DNA of 64,000 bases, taken from assembly GCF_014697125.1 (NCBI RefSeq), contig NZ_JACJRG010000018.1, positions 62,001-126,000 on the forward strand, read 5' to 3'. This stretch comes from Anabaena minutissima FACHB-250 (GTDB lineage: Bacteria > Cyanobacteriota > Cyanobacteriia > Cyanobacteriales > Nostocaceae). Of the stretch, positions 44,447 through 53,349 are shown in pieces. The first letter of the stretch is position 1. Each line of letters starts with the position of its first letter. The position numbers and the translations under genes are program-made. Under the pieces are notes generated by a model, which worked only from the letters and a program-made list of their open reading frames with translations, was not told where the DNA came from and did no database searches.

Positions 44447-44911
44447 CTACTTCCGGATTTGTGCGCTAAACCCCGAAGCTTTAAACTGCTTCAGCTTTAA
44501 AGGTAAAGGCTGATTTGTAGGTACAGAAATTCTTAATTCAAAATCACTAGTGCCGGGTGGGACTTCCGCAATAGAACCAAGACGATTACGATTTTGTAAT
44601 ATGGAGTCATTGTTGGCATCATATATGCGCCCATAGATATCTGCATCGTAGACGGTTTTATAAGTGCCATTCTGGGCTTTTCCAATAACAATAAAGCAAT
44701 TAGCAGCCGCACTACCACTACTGCTAACAGCCCCTTGAGCCAATTCAGGCGGACAATCCTTGTAAGATAAGTCAGAGAGTTTAATCTGTGTCAACGCTAC
44801 AGCCACAGGAGTCCATACCCACGAGATTAATGCCATGAGACAGGAAAGCAAGATGCCTGTCATAAGTCTTGAGTAGTTTAACTTAAATGTTATTCTGATT
44901 TTCTTTTCCAT
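44447..44911 (-). CDS. uncharacterised secreted protein
   Basis: 154 residues from ATG 44911 (MEKKIRITFKLNYSR). A hydrophobic signal (LMTGILLSCLMALISWVWTPVAVA) ending near Ala-Leu-Thr is followed by a mature part with two cysteines (DCPPEL and NCFIVIG) likely disulfide-bonded. A beta-rich C-terminus ends in a basic residue. I do not recognise the family, though similar proteins appear in cyanobacteria. An ATG six codons upstream is also possible. Confidence 0.7.
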   Translation of the reverse strand: MEKKIRITFKLNYSRLMTGILLSCLMALISWVWTPVAVALTQIKLSDLSYKDCPPELAQGAVSSSGSAAANCFIVIGKAQNGTYKTVYDADIYGRIYDANNDSILQNRNRLGSIAEVPPGTSDFELRISVPTNQPLPLKLKQFKASGFSAQIRK

Positions 44912-44936
44912 AAGTGTATAAGGTAGCAAGGAAAGT

Positions 44937-44980
44937 TGGGGATTGGGGACTGGGGATTGCGGATTGGGGATTGGGGACTG
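44937..44980. repeat. STRR array GGGGATT
   Basis: Six tandem degenerate GGGGATT/GGGGACT heptamers in the divergent spacer upstream of 45072. Confidence 0.8.
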
Positions 44981-45071
44981 ATGATGCCCAATGCCTAATA
45001 CCCCATGACTAGAAACTTCTATTTAACTTTTGTAATAATTATTAAATCAGACCCTCGATTACTATTAAATT

Positions 45072-45683
45072 ATGACACCAGATGAGATAACAACAGCGTT
45101 GCAAGCAGCTTTTAATCGTTGTGATGCAGCCAGCTGTCCTCTCACTGACAGGCAAAAAGAGATTTTATTGCAATTGGTCGAGGAAATTTACAAACAATCT
45201 AAGCGAGGGAAGTTAGATACTCCCAATCCTTTAGATGAACTCACCCCAGAGGAACTAGAGATATTTTTAGAGTTCGTGAAGATAGAGGAACAACAAAACC
45301 GCACTTGGAAGGTGCAGTTACTGAACGACTGGCTGCATAACAACGACTCAGGTAAAGTGCAGTTTATTCGCGATCGCTATGGTTTACAGTGGTTAAATCG
45401 TGTAGAGTCTTATCACTTCGACAAATATGCCTATTTTGAGGATGCACTCAAACTAAGAGTAGGCGATCGCATTGAAGTTTCCAATGCCCTATGGGAGTGG
45501 GTGCAGAATGATGGCCCCTGCAAAAGAGAATGGTTTCTTTCTATTGTGATTCAGATTGATGAACTTAATAGTAGTGAAGATTCCTCTACTAACTGCGTTG
45601 TTCGCTTCTATAACGGGACTGAGTACGAAATTCAAGGCATTTACGAGTGGAATAGATTCAATTGGCGTTGGCCGAAAAAGTAA
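45072..45683 (+). CDS. uncharacterised acidic protein
   Basis: 203 residues, acidic and helical in the N-terminal half (TDRQKEILLQLVEEIYKQSK, ELTPEELEIFLEFVKIEEQQ). The C-terminal half is Trp-rich (VSNALWEWVQNDGPCKREWF, YEWNRFNWRWPKK). No membrane segment. I do not recognise it. The stop TAA is directly joined to a heptamer array. Confidence 0.75.
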   Translation: MTPDEITTALQAAFNRCDAASCPLTDRQKEILLQLVEEIYKQSKRGKLDTPNPLDELTPEELEIFLEFVKIEEQQNRTWKVQLLNDWLHNNDSGKVQFIRDRYGLQWLNRVESYHFDKYAYFEDALKLRVGDRIEVSNALWEWVQNDGPCKREWFLSIVIQIDELNSSEDSSTNCVVRFYNGTEYEIQGIYEWNRFNWRWPKK

Positions 45684-45790
45684 TGAGTGCTGAGTGCTGA
45701 GTGCTGAGTGCTGAGTGCTGAGTGCTGAGTGCTGTAAAATAGCTGCGCTTAGAGCGGTAGCGCGGGCGTTTAGCGGTGCTGAGTGGGTAT
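45684..45790. repeat. STRR heptamer array with GC-rich core
   Basis: About seven perfect TGAGTGC heptamers from the stop codon of the preceding gene, then GCTGCGCTTAGAGCGGTAGC and GCGGGCGTTTAGCGGTGCTG. Best-preserved array in the window. Confidence 0.92.
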
Positions 45791-45807
45791 GAGTTACTTT
45801 TCTGTCT

Positions 45808-45836
45808 ATCACCTATCACCTGTCACCTGTCACCTT
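45808..45836. repeat. CACCTGT heptamer repeat over the methyltransferase stop
   Basis: Four degenerate CACCTGT/CACCTAT units. They cover the stop codon and last residues (VTGDR) of the minus-strand gene. Confidence 0.75.
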
Positions 45837-46493
45837 CTTCAAGGCTAAAGTTAAGCCGTCGCCGATGGGGACGAGACTTAAACTTACTCTTTGGTCTTGT
45901 AGTAGTTTTTCATTGAAGGCGCGGATTTTTTTGGTGCGATTATCTTGGATTTGGGGGTCTGCGACTCGTCCTGACCAGAGAACATTATCAATGGCTATGA
46001 GTCCTCCTGGACGAACTAGTTGCAGCGATCGCTCATAATAGTTGTCATAATTGCTCTTGTCAGCATCAATGAAGGCAAAGTCAAAGGTTTCTGCTTCACC
46101 TGTGGCTAGTAATTGGTCTAAAGTCTCTAAAGCTGGGGCGATGTGTAGGTTAATTTTATGGGCTACTCCAGCTTGTTGCCAATAACGAAGTGCGATCGCT
46201 GTAAACTCTTCACTATTATCACACGCTACTATCTGTCCTTTGGGGGGTAAAGCTAGTGCTACCACTAGAGAACTATAGCCCGTAAAGACTCCCACCTCTA
46301 AGGTTTTCTTTGCGCCTAATAACTGCACCAGCAACGCTATAAATTGTCCTTGTTCTGGTGCAATTTGCATCCTACCCATTGGATGTTGGGCTGTTTCTTG
46401 CCGCAATTGGGTTAATATTTCTGCCTCTCGCAATGAAACAGATAGTAAATAATCATATAAATTTGGTTCGAGTCCCAGAGTCTTAGTTGTCAT
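45816..46493 (-). CDS. class I SAM-dependent O-methyltransferase (CCoAOMT family)
   Basis: 225 residues of the caffeoyl-CoA O-methyltransferase-like fold: SAM motif LEVGVFTGYSSLVVALALP, ACDNSEEF, metal site DFAFIDADKSNYDNYYE, and IAIDNVLWSGRVADP. Acts on catechol-like or related hydroxyl groups with Mg. The last residues derive from a heptamer repeat. Substrate unknown. Confidence 0.9.
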   Translation of the reverse strand: MTTKTLGLEPNLYDYLLSVSLREAEILTQLRQETAQHPMGRMQIAPEQGQFIALLVQLLGAKKTLEVGVFTGYSSLVVALALPPKGQIVACDNSEEFTAIALRYWQQAGVAHKINLHIAPALETLDQLLATGEAETFDFAFIDADKSNYDNYYERSLQLVRPGGLIAIDNVLWSGRVADPQIQDNRTKKIRAFNEKLLQDQRVSLSLVPIGDGLTLALKKVTGDR

Positions 46494-47048
46494 TGAATAA
46501 TTTTTCTCAATCTAGAGGTGGATAATATTCTATTTTTGTTTCCACCTCCAGGGCGATAAAGTGCCAGAATTTAATAGTTAATTTTAAAGCAGATGAATGG
46601 ACTAAATCCTTCATTGTAAGTAAGAGAGTTGTGTACTTGTTTTCGTGGTCAGTTTCATAGTAGTGTGTGTTCGGTGTGAGGAGTAATTCAGTTACGTACA
46701 TTGAATAGCAATTTGTACGTTTGGCTAAATATCCGGGGTAAAAGTCCTATACTTGCTTTTAGCAAGTCAAAGGACAAATAATTAAACCTTGGGTTGATAT
46801 TATCCAAGGTTTAATTATTTTATAATTCAAAACTTCTTATATATCTGGTCAAGTATTACATCTCAATGGTAGGGAAATAGTTAATGGCTAGAAATAGCAA
46901 AATGAGTAATCAAATTTTACTGAAGACTTGATAAATCACATCTTTAGTAAATTTTGAATTGCTTTGTCTGCCAATAGAGGGATGATTTCATGAGCAAACA
47001 TTGTTAGTCTAACGGGGGAAAAAGATTTAGAATTAACGAAAAAAGCCT
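46494..47048. other. 555-bp spacer with hairpins
   Basis: Upstream of the O-methyltransferase. It contains an open frame of 64 codons (46701-46507, minus) that I do not accept as coding, a Yfr1-like motif, and a strong hairpin described separately. Nothing else is evident. Confidence 0.5.
46745..46828 (+). ncRNA. candidate small RNA or terminator: two consecutive hairpins
   Basis: A first imperfect hairpin (GTCCT/AGGAC and ACTTGC/GCAAGT, 46745-46776) is followed by a perfect 16-bp stem (AATAATTAAACCTTGG, 46778-46793, with its complement at 46805-46820) and TTATAATT. No gene precedes it on the plus strand, so a terminator alone is unexplained. A small RNA is possible; no promoter has been identified. 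Confidence 0.35.
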
Positions 47049-47306
47049 ATGGTATCTGCAAAACAATTGCATGGAACTGACCTAGTAGATTGTGCTAGGG
47101 CAAATGCCAAACTAGGAATTGAAACTGCTGCTTATCAATGTGGTTATGGTGACGATATTAATACGTTTGCACGAGAACTCAGACAAGCTTGTGAGCAGAT
47201 GAATTTACAAGTTAAGGATCTGAGTGGATTGGTGACTGACCAGGACATAATACTAGAAATGGGTACTGGTGAAATCATTGCTCCAGAGACATCTTCAGAA
47301 CTGTAG
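47049..47306 (+). CDS. small uncharacterised protein
   Basis: 85 residues, acidic, three cysteines (LVDCARA, AYQCGYG, QACEQM), no signal or membrane part. The sequence GIETAAYQCGYGDDINTFARELRQACE looks like a folded helical domain. I do not recognise it; preserved codon structure suggests a real gene. Confidence 0.6.
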   Translation: MVSAKQLHGTDLVDCARANAKLGIETAAYQCGYGDDINTFARELRQACEQMNLQVKDLSGLVTDQDIILEMGTGEIIAPETSSEL

Positions 47307-47435
47307 AAATTGGAGGCTAGTACCGCTACCCGGCAGAAAAAGCTGATAAAATAGGCTTTTAAGTTATTGAGAATAGTTGCTGTATTTACACCCTGCTGTA
47401 CTAGTAATTCCTACTCAGGACTCAGCTGTCATTAA

Positions 47436-48833
47436 TCAGTTTAAGATGAATCTTGCCAAGTTGAAGTAAATCAAGACACCTAAGACATCAACTGCTGTAG
47501 TAATAAATGGTGCAGACATCAAGGCTGGATCTAAACGCAGAAAGCGAAATAAAAACGGTAGTGCTGAACCAGAGACAGAAGCTAAAATCGAAATAGCTAC
47601 TAAACTAGTACCGACTGCGATCGCTACTTCTAATCTTCCTTGTAGCAAGAAAGCCCACACTGTAGCGATACTACCTAACATACCACCCAGCAATGCACCA
47701 GCGATCGCCTCACGCCCAATTACCTGCAAAGTCCCCAGGGATCTGATTTCATCGGTGTTCATACCCCGAATCACCACAGTAGAAGATTGTGCGCCAACGT
47801 TACCGCCAGTACCAGTAAGTAAGGGAATAAAGGCAGTTAAAGTGACAAACTTGGTCAAAATATCTTCTTGGGATTTAATAATCGTACCCGTGACAGTATT
47901 GGTAATCAGCAAGATAAATAACCATAAAACTCGTTTACGGGCTACTTTAAATAAATCCATTTGAAAATAATTATCGCCATTAGACTGCACGCCACCGCCT
48001 ACAGCATAAATATCTTCGGTAGTTTCTTGTTGTAAAATATCAATGACATCATCGACGGTGACAATACCCACCAGACGTTCTTCTCGGTCTACTACAGGCA
48101 CAGCCAAAAAGTCGTATCTTTGAATCAATCTGGCGACTTCTTCTTGGTCTGTATCAGTATGAACAAAAATCACATCGCGGGTCATGATTTCGCCAATAGT
48201 TTGTTCAGGCTGAGATGTTACCAACTCTCGCAGTGAAACTATCCCCGTTAATTGTCTCGCTGCATTCGTAACGTAAAGATAGTAAATCATCTCACTAGCA
48301 TTAGCTAGGCTGCGAATCCGTTCTAAGGCTTGAGTTACCGTAAAATTTTCTTTTAGAGCTATTAACTCTAAAGTCATGATCCGCCCGGCTGTATCAGCTT
48401 CATAACCCAAAAGTAAAGCTGTAGCTTGGCGTTCTCCTGGACTCAGTTGTTCTAAAAGACGATTAACGACTTTAGCCGGTAATTCATCAAATAACCTAGC
48501 TCGGTCATCTGAAGACATTTGGTCAACAATATCACGGACTTCTTGGCTTTTCAGTTCCTCAATTAGCCGTTCTTGAACGCTGTAATCGAGATATTCATAA
48601 ACTTCAATAGCCTCACTTTTTGAAAGTAACCGAAACGCCAGAGCGTGCATTGCTTCTGGTAGACCTTCAATCGCCTCAGCAATATCCGCAGGCTGCACAG
48701 GTACGAGAATAGCTTTAGCTCCCTGCAAATCTCCTGCTTCTAATAGCATTCGCAGCTGAGTCCTAACTAAATCTCGTAGTTCCCTACGTGACATATCCTG
48801 AAGGGCAGAGTTTAAATTGTTCGTCTCTGTCAC
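47436..48833 (-). CDS. mgtE: magnesium transporter MgtE
   Basis: 465 residues. N-terminal MgtE-N domain (LFDELPAKVVNRLLEQLSPGERQATALLLGY), tandem CBS domains (about 140-265, GEIMTRDVIFVHTDTDQEEVA and VGIVTVDDVIDIL), then five membrane segments with TGTGGNVGAQSSTVVIRGM, the conserved pore and gating region. Mg-gated Mg channel of the plasma membrane. Single gene. Confidence 0.95.
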   Translation of the reverse strand: MTETNNLNSALQDMSRRELRDLVRTQLRMLLEAGDLQGAKAILVPVQPADIAEAIEGLPEAMHALAFRLLSKSEAIEVYEYLDYSVQERLIEELKSQEVRDIVDQMSSDDRARLFDELPAKVVNRLLEQLSPGERQATALLLGYEADTAGRIMTLELIALKENFTVTQALERIRSLANASEMIYYLYVTNAARQLTGIVSLRELVTSQPEQTIGEIMTRDVIFVHTDTDQEEVARLIQRYDFLAVPVVDREERLVGIVTVDDVIDILQQETTEDIYAVGGGVQSNGDNYFQMDLFKVARKRVLWLFILLITNTVTGTIIKSQEDILTKFVTLTAFIPLLTGTGGNVGAQSSTVVIRGMNTDEIRSLGTLQVIGREAIAGALLGGMLGSIATVWAFLLQGRLEVAIAVGTSLVAISILASVSGSALPFLFRFLRLDPALMSAPFITTAVDVLGVLIYFNLARFILN

Positions 48834-49123
48834 TTTCCACTTTCCTCGACCAGTAATAACAAAGTTGCTGCCCCTAGTCTAAGGGATAGTGGCAAAGTAT
48901 CAACCTAAACTTGTTGTGATTTTTTGTGATTTAAGTATGAGGTGCAAGAAAGTGGCTCATATTCCATACTCAGAGCCAAGTGGAATATTTGCTTATACTC
49001 TTCAAGCAAGATTTATTAATACATCAATAGTCAGACGCTAAAATTTTACCTGGCTTCTAAATTAAAGCCTATGAAGTCATATCACTTCATCGAAAAAATT
49101 CAGAAATAAAAGAGGTTTTGAAA

Positions 49124-49495
49124 ATGGCAATACAACAGTTAAGTTTGCAAAAAGTTAACCAACAAAACCAAGAATGTATTCAAGACTGTTTAGACTGCTC
49201 TAATATTTGTTTAAATACTGTGACCGCATATTGCATAACCAAAGGTGGTATGCACACAGAACCAGAGCATATACGATTAATGCTTGATTGTGCTGAAATT
49301 TGCCAAACAAGTGCCAACTTTATGTTGCGTGGTTCTGATTTGGATGTGCGTACCTGTGGAGTTTGTGCTGAAGTGTGTGAACGATGCGCCCGTAATTGCG
49401 ATCGCTTCGACAATGATTCACAAATGAAGGCTTGTGCTGATATGTGTCGCCGTTGTGCCGAGACTTGCCGGAGAATGTCTATGGCTAGGGCTTAA
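49124..49495 (+). CDS. Cys-rich four-helix bundle protein (Csp-like copper storage, DUF326)
   Basis: 123 residues with 16 cysteines arranged as CxxxC pairs along helices (ECIQDCLDCSNIC, DCAEIC, CGVCAEVCERCARNC, ACADMCRRCAETC). This is the pattern of four-helix copper storage proteins that line the bundle core with Cys thiolates. No signal peptide, so a cytosolic Csp3-like type. Start at ATG 49124 with AGAGG upstream; a TTG two codons earlier is open. Followed by a very strong terminator. Confidence 0.9.
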   Translation: MAIQQLSLQKVNQQNQECIQDCLDCSNICLNTVTAYCITKGGMHTEPEHIRLMLDCAEICQTSANFMLRGSDLDVRTCGVCAEVCERCARNCDRFDNDSQMKACADMCRRCAETCRRMSMARA

Positions 49496-49577
49496 GAATC
49501 AGCATTTTTTCACTGTTGATTTATTCTCATGGAGGGATGTGGAATAATCAACGAAAAGTCTATTGCATAATAAAGCC

Positions 49578-49620
49578 AAAAATCAAGCTCTCAAATTACA
49601 CTCTTGAGAGCTTGATTTTT
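49578..49620 (+). terminator. rho-independent terminator
   Basis: Perfect 17-bp arms (AAAAATCAAGCTCTCAA / TTGAGAGCTTGATTTTT), a 9-nt loop, and a T-rich right arm. Confidence 0.92.
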
Positions 49621-50192
49621 TGTAATCTAGAAAAATGAATATAAATTAATTAACGTCTAGATCACTCTAAAATTTTCTAGTCATCCTGAATCATGCGAGA
49701 TTAACACTATACTCGGCTTCTTTGAGAGATTGGGTATCTTTAAATTAGCAATCAAGAATACAGATTTTTATTTCCGTGTTTCACGTTATATGTAAAACAT
49801 TTAAGTCAAAGCAAATATACTGCTATGTTATAGTATATGGTAGTGTATGGTGATAAGATGTAATAAATAATGCGGATCACCTCAATATTATGCTGAAATA
49901 TTAGATAATATGTACATTGAAGAAGCTAGGCAGTCATTGAGCTAGTCCCACATTAATGATAAGATGTAAGCAGTATCAGTAAATTTACTAAGAATATACG
50001 TAGCTAAAACTGATTTTAGACAAATAGTCTCTTGTGTAAAGAAATATCATCCTTTGGACTCTTGCAGTTTAGCTAAAAACCAAGTAAATACTACAAATAG
50101 CTCAATTACAAATAGGTTTAGATTGCATATTTGATGCAACTAATTTAAAAAAATCCCCGCCTACATCAAGAAAATTATTAAGTATAATTGTC
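49621..50192. other. AT-rich spacer
   Basis: 572 bp with no supported gene. Short repeated phrases (TGATAAGATGTAA near 49851 and 49959) are the only structure noticed. Confidence 0.4.
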
Positions 50193-50789
50193 ATGGATAC
50201 TACTACTAATAAATCAATTTCTTTGTCACAAAAATCAACAGAACAAATCATGGAAGAACAGCGTATCCATGATGTGCTGCTGTTGTTAGAAAATTTGTCA
50301 TATCGAGAAGAAACAACAGTTAAGTTGATATTAGATTGTTTATATGATGTAGGAGCAACCAACATAATCAACCAAAAATTTCATTCATACTTCATGAATG
50401 GTGCAGTTAAGAAAGTTGCCAGATTATCTAAGCCTGTATTTAGAATGATTGCTTGGCGATGGTTCAAGAAAAATTGCCCACAACTGATTACTAATTGGCT
50501 CTACGAACAAGTTAGTTTTAACAAAGCAATTACACCGCAGACACAAATAGTTGTAGAACAGGTACAAATCCCAAAAGATTTACCGGTAATATTAGAACAT
50601 AAGAACAGAGAAGTGAAAAACCTTCGTTCTCAAGTCAGAGTCTTAATTGCAATTTTTATCCTGGCAATTACTTCATTTGGTGGTAGTTTTTTGTGGCTCA
50701 ATCATAAATTAGAGCAAGCACACCTACAAACACTCGAACAACTACAAACGCAACTCAAAATTAGACAAACGAGTGTGAATAATCCTTAG
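50193..50789 (+). CDS. uncharacterised protein with C-terminal membrane anchor
   Basis: 198 residues. The N-terminal 130 are soluble and helical (IMEEQRIHDVLLLLENLSYREE, ILDCLYDVGATNIINQKF). A segment at about 152-172 (VRVLIAIFILAITSFGGSFLW) is membrane-spanning, followed by a short coiled coil (LEQAHLQTLEQLQTQLKI). No family recognised. Convergent with the MerA-like gene. Confidence 0.72.
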   Translation: MDTTTNKSISLSQKSTEQIMEEQRIHDVLLLLENLSYREETTVKLILDCLYDVGATNIINQKFHSYFMNGAVKKVARLSKPVFRMIAWRWFKKNCPQLITNWLYEQVSFNKAITPQTQIVVEQVQIPKDLPVILEHKNREVKNLRSQVRVLIAIFILAITSFGGSFLWLNHKLEQAHLQTLEQLQTQLKIRQTSVNNP

Positions 50790-50829
50790 CCAGTTGTGGC
50801 GATGAACTACACACCCTACTTTGCCTAAA

Positions 50830-52380
50830 TCAAGAAAACTTGGTCAGAAATCCCAAAAGTTTTTTTGTTTTCGGTGTCAGAAGTGTACGACGATAAGCGT
50901 CTGCGGCTTTTTTAATTGCTTCAGCTTGGGTGGGATAAGGATGAATCACATTACTCAACTTACTTAAACCAATTTTATTGACAATTGCTGTTGTCACTTC
51001 CGAAATCATCTCGCCTGCATGACTAGCGACAATTGTTGCACCGAGAATTTCATCAGAACCTTTTTTGTGGTGGATTTTCAAGAACCCTTCTTCTTGAGCA
51101 TCTGCGATCGCTCGATCTACACTACTAAAAGGAATCTTAATTGTCTCTACATCAATCCCCTTCTCCTTAGCTTGATGTTCATACATCCCTACATGGGCAA
51201 TTTCTGGGTCAGTGTATGTCACCCAAGGCATAACTAAACTACTCAGTTGAGAACGTCCTAAACCAAAGGGAGAAAACAGCGTATTCTTGATGACAATCCG
51301 TGCTGCTGCATCTGCCGCATGGGTGAACTTCCAATTCATGCAGATATCTCCAGCCGCATAAATTTTAGGGTTTGTCGTTTGCAGGTAATCATTTACCTTC
51401 ACACCTTGGCGTTTGTCGTATTCTACCCCGACAGTTTCCAAATTCAGTCCTTCCACATTCGGCGCACGTCCCGCACCCACTAAAATTTCATCCACAGTCA
51501 CAGAATCTCGATAATCATTCACAGAAAAGTACAACCGCTTCCCATCGGTGACACTTACCACCTCTTCTAACTTGCAATTCAAGACTAAGCGGATTCCATC
51601 GCGGATTAACGCCTGCTGCACAATTTGCGCTGCATCCCCATCTTCTTTATTGAGAACATGAGAACCGCTATGGAACAGCACCACCTCACAACCCAAACGC
51701 CGGAATGCTTGAGCCAATTCGCAACCGATAGGGCCACCACCAATTACCGCTAACCGTTCCGGCTTTTGGATGAGAGAAAACACCGTTTCATTAGTCAAAT
51801 AACCCGCCGCTTCAATACCCCGAATCGCTGGTTTTGCCGCCCTTGCACCAGTTGCAATCACAGCTTTTTTAAACTTGAGGATTTTACCGCCAACTTCCAC
51901 CGTATCTTTGCTAGCAAAGCGACCACTACCTAAGAAAACATCCACCCCCAGGGATGAAAAACGTTCCACCGAGTCATGGTGACTAATTCCCGCCCTGACG
52001 CGCCGCATTCTTTGCATGACAGTAGAAAAATCAATTTCGATTTGTTGTTTGGGAATATTAATCCCCAAACTTTTCGCATTCCAAATTTCCCCTACCACCC
52101 GCGCTGACCGAATTACAGTTTTAGAAGGTACGCAACCCACATTTAAGCAGTCTCCTCCCATGAGATGCTTTTCAATCAATGCGACTTTCAAACCCAAACC
52201 CAACCCAGCCGCACCAGCCGCCACCACTAACCCCGCAGTTCCAGCACCAATGACCACCAAGTCATAACAATCAGCAGGTTGAGGATTCACCCAATTAGGC
52301 GGATGCACATAAGAAACCAACTTCTGGTTATACTCATCGACTGGGCGAACAATAACTCTCTCTAACTCGGAATTGGACAT
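50830..52380 (-). CDS. MerA-like pyridine nucleotide-disulfide oxidoreductase
   Basis: 516 residues. FAD fold YDLVVIGAGTAGLVVAAGAA, redox-active disulfide in GGDCLNVGCVPSKT, NAD(P) fold LAVIGGGPIGCELAQAFRRLG, and the dimerisation domain. Lacks the N-terminal HMA domain and the C-terminal Cys pair of true mercuric reductase; the protein ends FLTKFS. Family members next to TVP38 proteins are common, role unclear. GAAGGAGATACC precedes the ATG at 52380. Last in a minus-strand run with two TVP38 genes and a glycosyltransferase. Confidence 0.88.
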   Translation of the reverse strand: MSNSELERVIVRPVDEYNQKLVSYVHPPNWVNPQPADCYDLVVIGAGTAGLVVAAGAAGLGLGLKVALIEKHLMGGDCLNVGCVPSKTVIRSARVVGEIWNAKSLGINIPKQQIEIDFSTVMQRMRRVRAGISHHDSVERFSSLGVDVFLGSGRFASKDTVEVGGKILKFKKAVIATGARAAKPAIRGIEAAGYLTNETVFSLIQKPERLAVIGGGPIGCELAQAFRRLGCEVVLFHSGSHVLNKEDGDAAQIVQQALIRDGIRLVLNCKLEEVVSVTDGKRLYFSVNDYRDSVTVDEILVGAGRAPNVEGLNLETVGVEYDKRQGVKVNDYLQTTNPKIYAAGDICMNWKFTHAADAAARIVIKNTLFSPFGLGRSQLSSLVMPWVTYTDPEIAHVGMYEHQAKEKGIDVETIKIPFSSVDRAIADAQEEGFLKIHHKKGSDEILGATIVASHAGEMISEVTTAIVNKIGLSKLSNVIHPYPTQAEAIKKAADAYRRTLLTPKTKKLLGFLTKFS

Positions 52381-52422
52381 TGATGGTATCTCCTTCAGAA
52401 ATTTTAAATTTAACTAAGAGTA

Positions 52423-52531
52423 GTCAGTGCTGAGTGCTGCGTAGTGAGTGCTGAGTGCTGAGTGCTGAGTGCTGAGTAGTGAGTAGTGAGTAGTGAGTGC
52501 TGTTAGCGGTAGCGCGGCGTTTAACCGATGT
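52423..52531. repeat. STRR array with GC-rich core
   Basis: GTGCTGA and GTAGTGA heptamers (over ten units), then GCTGTTAGCGGTAGCGCGGC and GTTTAACCG. Lies in the TVP38-MerA-like spacer; if the genes are an operon it is transcribed. Confidence 0.9.
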
Positions 52532-52573
52532 GATTGGGGTAAAATCTACCTTCCAGTCCCCAGTCCCCATTCT

Positions 52574-53314
52574 TTACAAAACTTCCTCATTTAAAGCTTT
52601 TTGAGCAATGCGGGTGACATAGATGGTGACAGCCACCGTGGCGATAAAACCTATAATCCGAATTGCCCATTGTGCTGTGGGGTTTGTGGGTTGACCTTCA
52701 GTCCCAATCATAGCGAGGTTTCCCGCTAGAGAACCAATGTAAACGTACATAATAGTTCCGGGGATCATACCGACAGAGCCAATAAAGTAATCTGGGAGTG
52801 AAACCCCTGTAATTCCAAAGGCGTAATTTAATAGATTAAAAGGAAATATAGGGGAAAGTCTGGTTAAAAGCACAATTTTTAAGCCTTCTTTACCCACAGC
52901 CCGGTCAATGGCGGCAAACTTTTGATTATCAGCGATTTTTTGGGCAACCCAACCCCTTGCTAAATAACGTCCCACTAAAAAAGCAGCTGTCGCCCCTAGG
53001 GTTGCACCAATGAAAACGTATATTGAACCCCAAACGACACCAAACACTACACCAGCACCCAAGGTGAGGATTGAGCCAGGTAGAAAAGCCACAGTAGCAA
53101 TAATATATAGTGCAATAAAAGCGATCGCTCCTACTGTTCCCAAACTATCAATCCACTGCAAAGCATTGCGTAAAATAGTTTGGGGATGCCAAGAACTAGG
53201 ATTATCGATGGTTTGCGCCGCCGCCAAATCTGTGTTGACCAAGAAAGCGATCGCTACCGTCAGCAATGTTAAACTAAATAACTTAACAGTCTTGTGATTA
53301 AATATATTTTTCAT
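52574..53314 (-). CDS. TVP38/TMEM64 family membrane protein
   Basis: 246 residues from ATG 53314; an ATG five codons upstream is equally open. About six hydrophobic segments. SNARE-assoc core: GAIAFIALYIIATVAFLPGS, GVVFGVVWGSIYVFIGATLGA, RLSPIFPFNLLNYAFGIT, GTIMYVYIGSLAG. DedA/TVP38 proteins are proposed lipid scramblases or transporters. It is a paralog of the upstream neighbour. Confidence 0.88.
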   Translation of the reverse strand: MKNIFNHKTVKLFSLTLLTVAIAFLVNTDLAAAQTIDNPSSWHPQTILRNALQWIDSLGTVGAIAFIALYIIATVAFLPGSILTLGAGVVFGVVWGSIYVFIGATLGATAAFLVGRYLARGWVAQKIADNQKFAAIDRAVGKEGLKIVLLTRLSPIFPFNLLNYAFGITGVSLPDYFIGSVGMIPGTIMYVYIGSLAGNLAMIGTEGQPTNPTAQWAIRIIGFIATVAVTIYVTRIAQKALNEEVL

Positions 53315-53349
53315 AACTTGATTTCTCATAAATTCCTGACTTTTACCTC

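Noticed and set aside
45684..45790. CRISPR array
   Set aside because: Units are 7 bp and contiguous with no spacers; this is an STRR.
46507..46701. 64-codon open frame upstream of the O-methyltransferase
   Set aside because: No ribosome-binding site, no recognisable sequence and unusual composition; the same region contains RNA-like motifs.
50830..52380. True mercuric reductase (merA)
   Set aside because: The C-terminal vicinal Cys pair and N-terminal HMA domain are missing, and no mer genes are nearby.
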